Position numbers and translations under genes: made by a program
Part shown: in pieces, positions 1 to 8,898 of the stretch
Layout of the letters: the number at the start of each line of letters is the position of its first letter
How positions within the stretch are numbered: the first letter of the stretch is position 1
The notes under the pieces: model-generated
The model's database searches: none
Told to the model about the DNA's origin: nothing
The model's input: the letters and a program-made list of their open reading frames with translations, nothing else
NCBI GenBank assembly: GCA_020851415.1
Contig: JADZCU010000044.1
Span: 33,671-97,670 of the forward strand
Source: Candidatus Peregrinibacteria bacterium
GTDB taxonomy: Bacteria > Patescibacteriota > Gracilibacteria > UBA1369
Length of the DNA: 64,000 nucleotides
Reading direction: 5' to 3'

Positions 1-2295
1 GCCGTATTTTGCAATTAATATATTCATGCGGTTCCACAAGCCGGGATCGTCCCATCGCAGAGCACCTTTGTTTGCGGCAACAGTAATAGCTGCCTTTAAA
101 ATATCCCTATTCGCGGCTTCATGGATTTCGTGTTTTACCGTTTCCAAACCCATAGTTTCCATGTGATGCACATGGTGGTTTACTTCTTCGTTTTCGGCGT
201 GCTGAGCAATACCTTTAAATTCAGCACCTAACTCTGTGTTCCATGCACCAAATATTCGCTCACCAACTACACCGACACGTCCATGCTCACCGCGATCGAG
301 CTTACGCTTGATAAATTCAACGATTTTTTCACCAAACTCATAAAGACTATGTGGGGACAGAATGTATGTGGATGCCCATAATTGCGTTAAATAGCCAACT
401 CTCGGGATTTCCAGGTGATGACCGTGACCATGACCATGATCGTCGTGGCCGCCGTGTGCGTCATGTTTATCGTCTTCAGCGTGATTATCGTTAGCCGGTT
501 TTTCTGCTTCTGCATTTTTTGCTTCTTCGATTTTTTTCTTTTCTTCTTTGGTTGGTTCGTAATGGATCATGTCCATGTCTTTCACCAATTTCAGGAAACC
601 GGCGTATGTTCTTTTTGTACCATCATCGAGTGTGATGTATTTGTCGCCCACCTCGGCTATGGCGATTTTGGCATCTGTATTTTGGTTTACACATAAGATC
701 TCTCCTACCTCTACCTTGATTGGCTGGGTGTTTTTTTTGCGTGGATTTTGGGCTAATTGGACTTCATTAAATCCGCGAAGTTCGGCCTGGAGTTCATCGA
801 GTGTGTTAATTGATTCGACTACCTGGTTTTGCTTAAACCATTTGGCAAATTCACTGTATTGCAGAATGGATGTTGGTTCTCCTTGTGGAGACAGTTTTAC
901 CGAGTGATCCAAAATGATACGGCGATTGGCCTCATCAACTTCCTGAATTATGGTGTCTTCAACCTCTGTCGCCAGCGGGTTTTCCGAATTCTGAATAATT
1001 TCGTGCTCAAAATGCTGTCCTTTCTTGAGGTTTAAACCAATGGATTTTTCAAGCTCCTCGCGCGTGCTTATGTCTTCAGTCACGCCCATTGCATCAACCC
1101 ATTGTCCGAAAGAGACCGGGCTGAATGTTTGAAGTGTAGTGGCTCCCGTTATTGGATCGATGAATTTTAGCGTGATCATTACCGTGCCTCCGGCAACTAC
1201 ATCTACCGCTTCAATTATTGCCGACTGCTTGAACATGCGGAAACCGAGTTTTTTTCTTTCCTCAAGCCCAAACCAACAAATTTTTTGGCCAGGCGTCAGA
1301 TTTATACCGGCTCTTATTGATGCTTGTTTTATGGCTTGTTCTTTTTCGTATTTTTCTTGTACCGCGGAACTCATTTGGTTCATAAGTTCACGGAACTGAC
1401 TCATGCGCTTTTTGAAATCTTCTTCAATTTTTTTATTGGCTTCGTGTGCTTCCTGTTTGATTTTTTTGATTTCATTCAGCACTTTGTCTACACCTTCCTG
1501 ACCTTGTTTTAGGTGGATTTCTTTCACCATTCCGGCTGTTGCCTGGGCAAAATTGATTTGGTAATCCGGATGAAACGGATCGAGATTTACGATTTTAGCC
1601 TGATCTTCGGGGCTTGGAGCCTGACCGGCCGGGAGTGCCGCAAAAACCTTTTTGAGATCGTTGGTTTCTTTATCAACATTTTTTTTATCCAATTCATTAA
1701 TTGTTTCCAGATCTTTGGTGATTTCTAAAAATCGCTCTTTGAGCTCTGCGGAATTTGGTGCTGAATCAATTGCGTTGTCATTTGCCACTTCCTGAGTAGA
1801 CTCGAGCAACGATTTAATTTGTTGTGAAATTGGAGATGCAATATGTTCGATGTTTGTGTTAATTGCCTCGGCCTCTGCTTTGGCTTTTGTTTCGGGGCTT
1901 GCTGCTGGGGTAGCTTCTTTATTTTCGCTTTCCGCTACATGAGGAAGGCGTGTTTCAAAAGCTGAAGCCGTGTAGGTCCCCGCAACCAGTTTTTTTGTGA
2001 GATCGAGGAGTTTTTCTTTAGCCTTTTGATCTCCTTTATCCAGTACGTTGAGGGCTTTGGTGACCTGCTCAACCGTGAGTGTTGTGCCTTCAAGACTTTG
2101 AAGATCATCAGCCAAAGTGCTGAGCGAAATGTCGTCTGGATTTTTGGCTCCACCTTCCGAACCACTGCCGGATCCGGTGTTGGCGAAAATAAGCCGTTTT
2201 TCACTGCTATTTTGATATTTATTTTGCTGAAGGACCCCTTGCCCTAAATGGCAAGAAATCGTTCCCGGGTTTTGCAAAAAGAGCCGTTTCGTCAT
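1..2295 (-). CDS. Large hypothetical protein, 3' part beyond window edge; acidic/coiled, with His-rich segment
   Basis: Manual reverse-strand translation is open from ATG at 2295 (MTKRLFLQNPGT...) through position 1 (...WNRMNILIAKYG) with no stop; absent from the ORF track because it is truncated at the window edge. Confidence 0.8.
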   Translation of the reverse strand, partial: MTKRLFLQNPGTISCHLGQGVLQQNKYQNSSEKRLIFANTGSGSGSEGGAKNPDDISLSTLADDLQSLEGTTLTVEQVTKALNVLDKGDQKAKEKLLDLTKKLVAGTYTASAFETRLPHVAESENKEATPAASPETKAKAEAEAINTNIEHIASPISQQIKSLLESTQEVANDNAIDSAPNSAELKERFLEITKDLETINELDKKNVDKETNDLKKVFAALPAGQAPSPEDQAKIVNLDPFHPDYQINFAQATAGMVKEIHLKQGQEGVDKVLNEIKKIKQEAHEANKKIEEDFKKRMSQFRELMNQMSSAVQEKYEKEQAIKQASIRAGINLTPGQKICWFGLEERKKLGFRMFKQSAIIEAVDVVAGGTVMITLKFIDPITGATTLQTFSPVSFGQWVDAMGVTEDISTREELEKSIGLNLKKGQHFEHEIIQNSENPLATEVEDTIIQEVDEANRRIILDHSVKLSPQGEPTSILQYSEFAKWFKQNQVVESINTLDELQAELRGFNEVQLAQNPRKKNTQPIKVEVGEILCVNQNTDAKIAIAEVGDKYITLDDGTKRTYAGFLKLVKDMDMIHYEPTKEEKKKIEEAKNAEAEKPANDNHAEDDKHDAHGGHDDHGHGHGHHLEIPRVGYLTQLWASTYILSPHSLYEFGEKIVEFIKRKLDRGEHGRVGVVGERIFGAWNTELGAEFKGIAQHAENEEVNHHVHHMETMGLETVKHEIHEAANRDILKAAITVAANKGALRWDDPGLWNRMNILIAKYG

Positions 2296-2453
2296 CTGAG
2301 CGTTTGGTTAGGGCTAGATGTGGACGTTGGTTTTGGCTTGTTGCTTGAAAGGCCTTGGCTTGAAATTGGCCTTCCTTGAGTGACTGGGTAGTCAAAACGA
2401 ATTGTCGAACGGCTACATTTTATCATTTTTTTGTTTTTTGTCAATTTTTGGTT

Positions 2454-4928
2454 TTATATTTTCTGTTGCTCTGTGTCACTGATACGTTGCCAACCTGGGT
2501 CTACTCCACCGTTTGGGCCGAGCGGTTTTTTGGTTCCTGAAGGTATTTGCGGTGCTGGAGCTGCGGCATCTTGTCCTTTTTTAGCTGGAGCAGGAGCTGC
2601 TGCTTTGCCTGGCGCACCCGGTTTACCCGGCGGTGCTGGCTTTGGAGCTGCCGCGGCGGCTGCCTTACCTTTTTTCTGATAATCCAATGCTGTCGGTGAT
2701 TGATCTATGACAGATTGGTATACAGGTGAGGCTTTTGCCAACTCAGCGGCGATTACTTTATCGGCTTCAATCATTGCCTCTGCTGGCTTTTTGCCTGCTT
2801 CACCAAACGCTTTTGTGAGGTCTTCCTTGCGTTTTTTTATTGCAGCATTTAATTGATCCGGAGTTGCATATTCGTTCATCTTCCAAGCAAGATCGTTTTG
2901 TCCAGTATTGTTTAATGTAGTCATCGCGGCTTGGAATTCTGGACTCTTGGCTGCCTCATCTTTACCCTTTTTATCTTTTGCCTTATTAAAGGCATCAACG
3001 GCTTTTTTCTGCGGTGCTGACAGTGTACCCATATATAGTCCATTGCCTGTGATGGTTTGTTGGGCTAATTCTGAATCCACACCTCCAGGTGGCTTTTCAC
3101 CTGGTTTACCTTTATCTTTCGATGCTGGTGGAACGTAGGCTTCTTTGTTTTTTTGACGCCATCTTTCGAATGATTCCGGATCGATTTCGTCGCCTTTACC
3201 ATTTTGCATAAGCTCCATCATTTTTTCCGGAGTCAGTTTTGTCTTTTTGTCTTTGCCAAAGACATCAACCGACCAATCGTAATTTGTTCTGTAATCTTTA
3301 TCTTTTCGCATAGCGTCACCAATTGCCATGAGTGCCTGGTTATTTTTTTGTCCGACCATCCCTGTGCCACCGGCATCAAGCGCCTGTTTCACTCCGTGGT
3401 GATCTTTTGCTTCACGCGCCAATTTTTCTGCTGCATATAATTTTTGTTTTTGTGCTTCACCGAAGAATGCCTTTGACTCTTCTTCCGCTGCGGTATCACG
3501 GCCTTGCTGGAACTTTCTCAAGCCGGCCTGAACACCAGCCAATGACATTGGCATAGTTTTTCCGCCACTACCCGGCTGCCCAACTTGTACTGGGAATATT
3601 GGTGCGTATTTGACACTGCTGAGTGCAAACTTACCTGCGCCTTCAACTGTACTCTTAATACCACCTACTAATTTTTCTGCAGCTGTACCTTCCGCTGCCT
3701 TGAAGATACCTATCCAAAGGAATGCCACTGTCCCAACGGCAACAATCAATTGCTGCAATGTGCTATATCCGGAAAGCATCAAGCCAACACTGCTGGCGTC
3801 TGTTCCCAAAGTTCCAGTCGGGAAACTGGATTTCTGCAACCCGGTCAAAAGGATAAAGCTCAAGGTCATTACAACCGAAATCGGGATCGGAGCTATAATG
3901 TTCTGAATCATTTTTTTGCTGACATCACCTCCACCCATACTGGATTTTAGCTGCTCCGGCAGAACCATGGGAAGCACCATAAGCGGTGACAGTACAAGGC
4001 CGAGCCATATAACAACCAGTCTCACCAGTAATATACAAAATAGCGCGATGAAAGCCGCACCATAAATAATATAGAGAAATGTTGAGAAGATGATGTTTAC
4101 TGACAGGTCTTTCAGGTTGGCCTGATTTACCGTTACCTTGTTCAAATTATCCACCTGCATCATGTTTACAGCCAAAATGATACCGGCGTTGTAACCGTCA
4201 AATTTATTGAAAAAGAGTTTTGCGTCTTCCGTAAGTGTTGCCGGTTCGTTATTACAGAAAGAAAATCCGGCTTCTTTGGCTTTCTTTATGCTTGCCTGAT
4301 AAGCAATTTTATCCTGACCATATAATCCGTGACATATGGCTCCTTCGTAAGTATCTTTGTTAGCAAATATGTTTTCAATTCCTACGCCAAATCCACTTTC
4401 TACCGAGGCCGGCAGAGCGAAAATTGCCGTGCTTAAGACATTGACGCTATCTATGGCGATTTTCACCATTGCATAAGAAAAATTTACTGCGATCAACGCA
4501 ATAACGAATTTTGGTAATATGGCTTTTAGGTGATAATCCTGCGCTTTTCCACCTGCCACGTTATAGAGGGCGATGCCTAATAGTACCAGTACCATTAAAA
4601 TATTCACAAAGTTGCGAATGACGTACCAAACCGCTAAAACCCGATCTTCCATGCCTCCGCCAAAGAGGATGTCGTTTTTCATGAGAGATCCGATCAACAG
4701 CAAAACCGGCCAGATCAGACGCTGGATAAACTCCGAGGCAATTACCAATAAATTTACCACTTCCTGGAAAATTTTATTGGTGTCCGCGCTGGAAGTGGGA
4801 GCTGGCGGAGTTTGAGCAAAGGCCACCATTGGTACGGTCAATGCCAAAACAACAAGTGCTGGTTTGAAATACCTGCTTTTTATGGCTTTCTTCGCAAATT
4901 TTACTATTTTGTGAAGTATTTTTTTCAT
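2454..4928 (-). CDS. Polytopic membrane protein, VirB6/TrbL-like (type IV secretion-like), with signal peptide and Ala/Pro/Gly-rich C-terminus
   Basis: 824 aa ORF; N-terminal signal sequence (..VPMVAFAQ), multiple hydrophobic helices, charged cytoplasmic tail. Confidence 0.7.
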   Translation of the reverse strand: MKKILHKIVKFAKKAIKSRYFKPALVVLALTVPMVAFAQTPPAPTSSADTNKIFQEVVNLLVIASEFIQRLIWPVLLLIGSLMKNDILFGGGMEDRVLAVWYVIRNFVNILMVLVLLGIALYNVAGGKAQDYHLKAILPKFVIALIAVNFSYAMVKIAIDSVNVLSTAIFALPASVESGFGVGIENIFANKDTYEGAICHGLYGQDKIAYQASIKKAKEAGFSFCNNEPATLTEDAKLFFNKFDGYNAGIILAVNMMQVDNLNKVTVNQANLKDLSVNIIFSTFLYIIYGAAFIALFCILLVRLVVIWLGLVLSPLMVLPMVLPEQLKSSMGGGDVSKKMIQNIIAPIPISVVMTLSFILLTGLQKSSFPTGTLGTDASSVGLMLSGYSTLQQLIVAVGTVAFLWIGIFKAAEGTAAEKLVGGIKSTVEGAGKFALSSVKYAPIFPVQVGQPGSGGKTMPMSLAGVQAGLRKFQQGRDTAAEEESKAFFGEAQKQKLYAAEKLAREAKDHHGVKQALDAGGTGMVGQKNNQALMAIGDAMRKDKDYRTNYDWSVDVFGKDKKTKLTPEKMMELMQNGKGDEIDPESFERWRQKNKEAYVPPASKDKGKPGEKPPGGVDSELAQQTITGNGLYMGTLSAPQKKAVDAFNKAKDKKGKDEAAKSPEFQAAMTTLNNTGQNDLAWKMNEYATPDQLNAAIKKRKEDLTKAFGEAGKKPAEAMIEADKVIAAELAKASPVYQSVIDQSPTALDYQKKGKAAAAAAPKPAPPGKPGAPGKAAAPAPAKKGQDAAAPAPQIPSGTKKPLGPNGGVDPGWQRISDTEQQKI

Positions 4929-4962
4929 AAGGTTTTTGTTTTTATTTTTTTATTTTTTTTGT

Positions 4963-6537
4963 TTATGCTATGCCGATGGTTTTCAGGACCATAACGACTA
5001 CCTTTTTGGCTGCGTCTGAATCGCTTGTAATTGCCGACCAGGCACCACCGCCAAGTAACCCGCCGAATGTGCCAACGTGTGCGGCGACTATCCATTTACC
5101 TACCTTACTTTTTTTAGGTGGGGCAACCGCTTGTTGTGGTGCGGTAGGGCCTTGAGGATGTTGGAGGAATGGTGATTGGGGTGGCAAAACGCCTTCTGGT
5201 GATTCTGCTTTGGCGTCTGCCACTGCCTTCTTTTTTTCGACAATTGTAGGAGCATTTCCTCCCGGCCCTCCGATCAGTGATCCTTCAGGAATTTTTACTT
5301 CTGTTTTTTTCTTAGATGGCGCCACTACTCCAACCTTCATTGGTTTTCCGACCGGTATAGGTCCTTCAATCGGTATGAGAGGTATGAGTGGTTTTTTGCC
5401 ATGTAGTCCACCTTTTACATGCATGCTCATTTTTTGATTTTCGTCTTCTGGTTGCTCCACATTGGCGTCGCCTTTTTTCTTGCTTGGCGGCAACGGAGGT
5501 ACTTTTGTAAATCCACCGGGCTGTAATAAAGGTTTACTTTCAGACTGTTTTTTTTCTTGAGCGACTTTACCTATTTCTGGGTGAAAAACTTCTTCTGCAG
5601 ATTTTCTTTCACCGATACTTGGTTGAAAACGATTTAAATCATTCAAGCTTGAAGTGAAGGTTTCGCCCTTGCGATTGGTTTTACCGGGAGGACTTTCTTG
5701 AAATGTGAAAGCCATTTTTCTTGGATCATCTGATTTTGCATCAAGATCAATTTTTACGTTTAATTTTTGACCACTGACATCCCTTACTACACCCATGGCA
5801 AATTTCCCCGGGTTTTGCGGATCTGGTTTTATTGGTTCAATTATTTCCAAACCGTTTTCTTCCAGTGCCATTTCCAGGCTGGCTGCTTTGGCTTCACTAA
5901 AGCCTGCAGGCAGTTCACCCAGCGTTTTCTCTTCACCTGAGAATGTTTGTACTTTTACTTTGCTAGCAGCAGGATTTTGAGCCGCTACTTTTGATTCTTC
6001 TTCTGTTATGTATCTTTCGACTCCATCTACTATGATGAGTTTTACCTTTCCTAAAGCAATATTTTCTTTATCTTTCTCAGTCACTTCACCTTTTTCCTTT
6101 TTCATTAATTCTTCTATGCGCTTTTTTTCGAAAGTTAGACTGAGTTTGTATGCCAGGCGGTAAATATTTCTTTGTGCTTCATCTGAGAATTTTTTTTCTT
6201 TATCTTTTTCACCTTCAGGAAAATAAAGTTTTTTTACACCATCAACGCCAGAAAGCCCTTTGTGCAGATCAAAAGAGCTGATAAAAGTATCCAGAAATTC
6301 ATTCTGAAAATCCAGATCTTCCTTTTCGGTACTGCTATATGGCTTAGTTTTATCCTGACGGAAATAGTCTCTAAAAAACTTCTCACGTTCTAGCGGTTGA
6401 AGTTTCTGGCTTTGTGCACCTATAGTCAGACGACGCAAATATTGCTTATCTTCAGACGGATCCGCCATATCTGTCATAACCCGCTTGAGAAGCGGATTTA
6501 GAAATTTGTCTACAAATTGTGGTGTAAAACCGCTCAT
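4963..6537 (-). CDS. Hypothetical protein with C-terminal single TM segment, Pro/Lys-rich linker
   Basis: 524 aa ORF, same strand and close spacing with flanking genes. Confidence 0.75.
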   Translation of the reverse strand: MSGFTPQFVDKFLNPLLKRVMTDMADPSEDKQYLRRLTIGAQSQKLQPLEREKFFRDYFRQDKTKPYSSTEKEDLDFQNEFLDTFISSFDLHKGLSGVDGVKKLYFPEGEKDKEKKFSDEAQRNIYRLAYKLSLTFEKKRIEELMKKEKGEVTEKDKENIALGKVKLIIVDGVERYITEEESKVAAQNPAASKVKVQTFSGEEKTLGELPAGFSEAKAASLEMALEENGLEIIEPIKPDPQNPGKFAMGVVRDVSGQKLNVKIDLDAKSDDPRKMAFTFQESPPGKTNRKGETFTSSLNDLNRFQPSIGERKSAEEVFHPEIGKVAQEKKQSESKPLLQPGGFTKVPPLPPSKKKGDANVEQPEDENQKMSMHVKGGLHGKKPLIPLIPIEGPIPVGKPMKVGVVAPSKKKTEVKIPEGSLIGGPGGNAPTIVEKKKAVADAKAESPEGVLPPQSPFLQHPQGPTAPQQAVAPPKKSKVGKWIVAAHVGTFGGLLGGGAWSAITSDSDAAKKVVVMVLKTIGIA

Positions 6538-8150
6538 ACTGTTGGTTTAAATCCTTTATTCTCCGGTAATTTTGCGCCGGATGCAGCAATATTTGGCGTT
6601 TGATCTTTTTTCCCTTTTTCGATAGCGGCGGTAAATCCACTATTTCCCGAGATACCAGCGTTAAATGCTGACTCCACCAAGATTGTCATATCACTTTCAA
6701 TTTTTTCCTGTGATACATACGGATTTGATTTTATCTGATTGAGACGTGTTATCTGGGTTGGCACTTTTTCGGCTAAAATTAATTCGTCAATTTTCATTAA
6801 TGGAAGTTCTTTCTTCCTTAGTTTTTCTTCCCGAACTTTGGCCATGGTTTCAAATCCGCCGTTATCCAGATATGCCTCTACTTCTTTTGGTGAATTCAGA
6901 TATGTATCAACCATTTTTTGTCTCATTTGTTTTTCAAAAGCTGTTTTACTTTCGTCATCATTTTTTTCGCTTAGTGATTCAATTCCGCGGCCAATGACTC
7001 CGGAGCCAAACCAATCTGACCCGACTTTCAGGTTGCCTGTCGCTATTTCTGTACCTGCCAGCATTCCTCCCAATCCCATAGCGAAATAGGGATTTGTTTT
7101 GAGTGTTGCCAACTGTTCAAGGCGATTTCCTTTGGTACCCATATTTGCGGCTACGTTTATTCCAACTAAAATTGTCCCCCATAAGGCCATAATGCCTCCA
7201 ACTAAAGGCCTGCCGGTAAGACGTTCCATTAAATTTTCTGAAAACATACCGCGGTAGTCTTTTACTTTTTCGTCTTCCATTACTTTTTTCAGCTTATCTA
7301 CCTCCTGTTGATAGTAACCACTCTCAAATTTCGTCTTCCATTCTTTTTCAAACTCTTCTTGATTTAAAAGACCTTTTGCAACAGCGATCTGCATGAGTTT
7401 TTCTCCCTGTCCTTTGCTGAGTATTCCGGTTCTCATAAATGAATCTATGAGTTTTACGGAATCGTTTTTCTTTTCGGAATCCATAAATACTTCTACCAGA
7501 CGATATCTTTGATCCGGCTTCATGATGCCAATAAGTGCTCCCGCCGATGTTGCTTCAAAAGTTTGTTGCAAATTTTGACGTTGTTTCAAAATATCGTACG
7601 GATTGATTAACCTTACGATTTGCAAATATTCGGCCTGTGTCAGATCTGTTTTGCCCTCATGAATTTTTTGAGCCAGTTTTGGCAGGTCCGTATTTTTTTT
7701 CACCATGTCGTCGATGGCAAAAACCGCTTTTTCAATTTCGTAGGCTTCGTCTGTTGTTATGTACTGGTCTTTTTTGTGTTCGGCAATCACGGCTTCCAGT
7801 GCGGTGATTCGACGTTGCGCTTCTTCATCCGCGCTTTTTAAAATTTCGTCTGCAAGGCTTTGGCGAGCGCCAACGTTTGCCTTGGCCCTGGTTTCGTACG
7901 TTTTTCTTTTTTCGCCGAAGAGCTCAATAACCGCTTTTTTTTGTCTTTCTTTCAGCTCGCGAATTCTTACTAATGCACGTTCATCAATTCCACTGCTGCC
8001 AGCTGAAATTGCTTTTTCAAAAGCATCCTCGATTTTCTCGATTTTTTCTTTTTTTCTGGCCTCGAAATTTTCTTCGATAGCCTCCTGCATCTCGTCTTTT
8101 GGCAGGTCTTTTTTATCGTCCGGACTTTCTGGAGTAAATGCTTTTGCCAT
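6534..8150 (-). CDS. Hypothetical protein, coiled-coil plus central hydrophobic segments
   Basis: 538 aa ORF overlapping the next gene by 4 nt. Confidence 0.75.
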   Translation of the reverse strand: MAKAFTPESPDDKKDLPKDEMQEAIEENFEARKKEKIEKIEDAFEKAISAGSSGIDERALVRIRELKERQKKAVIELFGEKRKTYETRAKANVGARQSLADEILKSADEEAQRRITALEAVIAEHKKDQYITTDEAYEIEKAVFAIDDMVKKNTDLPKLAQKIHEGKTDLTQAEYLQIVRLINPYDILKQRQNLQQTFEATSAGALIGIMKPDQRYRLVEVFMDSEKKNDSVKLIDSFMRTGILSKGQGEKLMQIAVAKGLLNQEEFEKEWKTKFESGYYQQEVDKLKKVMEDEKVKDYRGMFSENLMERLTGRPLVGGIMALWGTILVGINVAANMGTKGNRLEQLATLKTNPYFAMGLGGMLAGTEIATGNLKVGSDWFGSGVIGRGIESLSEKNDDESKTAFEKQMRQKMVDTYLNSPKEVEAYLDNGGFETMAKVREEKLRKKELPLMKIDELILAEKVPTQITRLNQIKSNPYVSQEKIESDMTILVESAFNAGISGNSGFTAAIEKGKKDQTPNIAASGAKLPENKGFKPTV

Positions 8151-8170
8151 ATATTTTGTTTTTATTTTTT

Positions 8171-8773
8171 TTAGAGTTTGAGCAATCTGAGAATCAAATC
8201 CTGCAATCGTTCATCTTTGCCTTCCCATTCAGGTATTTGACCAACCATGTAATTGCGGATTTTAGCCGCATCCTGATCCATCAACTGGATAACCACGTCT
8301 GAGTAAAACTGACGATGAACACGGATATTGAGTGTTTTCAGTCCCGGCTTTGTCATAATCCAAAACGCCTGCATGTTACTGAACGGGTAAAACATTTGGC
8401 CTACGTGAATGCCCAAATCGCTTATTTGAATATCTACTATTTTTGGCGGGTGAAAACGTTGGGTGTACTCATACACTGCTGTAAAAACCAGGATGGCAAT
8501 TGCCATGGTCCAGTTTGCCGTGAATATTGCGCCTATGATAAAAACCAGGGCAATAGCAGTGGCTATCACATACCAGCGTGCGGTTTTTTGATGCTGAATA
8601 TACTCTGGGGCAACCCAGGAAAAAATTACTTCAGCCTGTTCGATTTGTCTTTCGGTCGGCTCTTCTGCCGCCGCAGATTGAGCTTCATTTTTTACGGCAT
8701 CGAGAAGTTTATTGGCAATGCTTTGCTGCCGAGATTCTGATCCGAAGGTGTTGGTGTTTTCCTGATTAGACAT
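8171..8773 (-). CDS. Small membrane protein with two TM helices, common CPR-type conserved hypothetical
   Basis: 200 aa ORF, central hydrophobic pair YVIATAIALVFIIGAIFTANWTMAIAILVF. Confidence 0.75.
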   Translation of the reverse strand: MSNQENTNTFGSESRQQSIANKLLDAVKNEAQSAAAEEPTERQIEQAEVIFSWVAPEYIQHQKTARWYVIATAIALVFIIGAIFTANWTMAIAILVFTAVYEYTQRFHPPKIVDIQISDLGIHVGQMFYPFSNMQAFWIMTKPGLKTLNIRVHRQFYSDVVIQLMDQDAAKIRNYMVGQIPEWEGKDERLQDLILRLLKL

Positions 8774-8810
8774 ATTTGTGGTTCTTATAAATCTTTATAT
8801 TTTAGCAGAA

Positions 8811-8850
8811 AAAGGCCTTTTTCTCTACGGTGCAGAGGGGGAAAGGCCTT
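8811..8850 (-). terminator. Intrinsic terminator-like hairpin downstream of purL
   Basis: AAGGCCTTTTTCTCT-acggtgc-AGAGGGGGAAAGGCCTT inverted repeat; minus-strand transcript ends GGCCTTTTT. Confidence 0.65.
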
Positions 8851-8898
8851 GTTTGGTGCGGTTTTTGGTTGACCAACCTTGCTATTTATTTTTTAGTA

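Noticed and set aside
415-2247. Several plus-strand ORFs (93, 112, 86, 73 aa etc.) and the 89-aa minus ORF at 1935-2204
   Set aside because: All lie inside the long open minus-strand frame (1-2295) whose composition looks protein-coding; alternative-frame noise.
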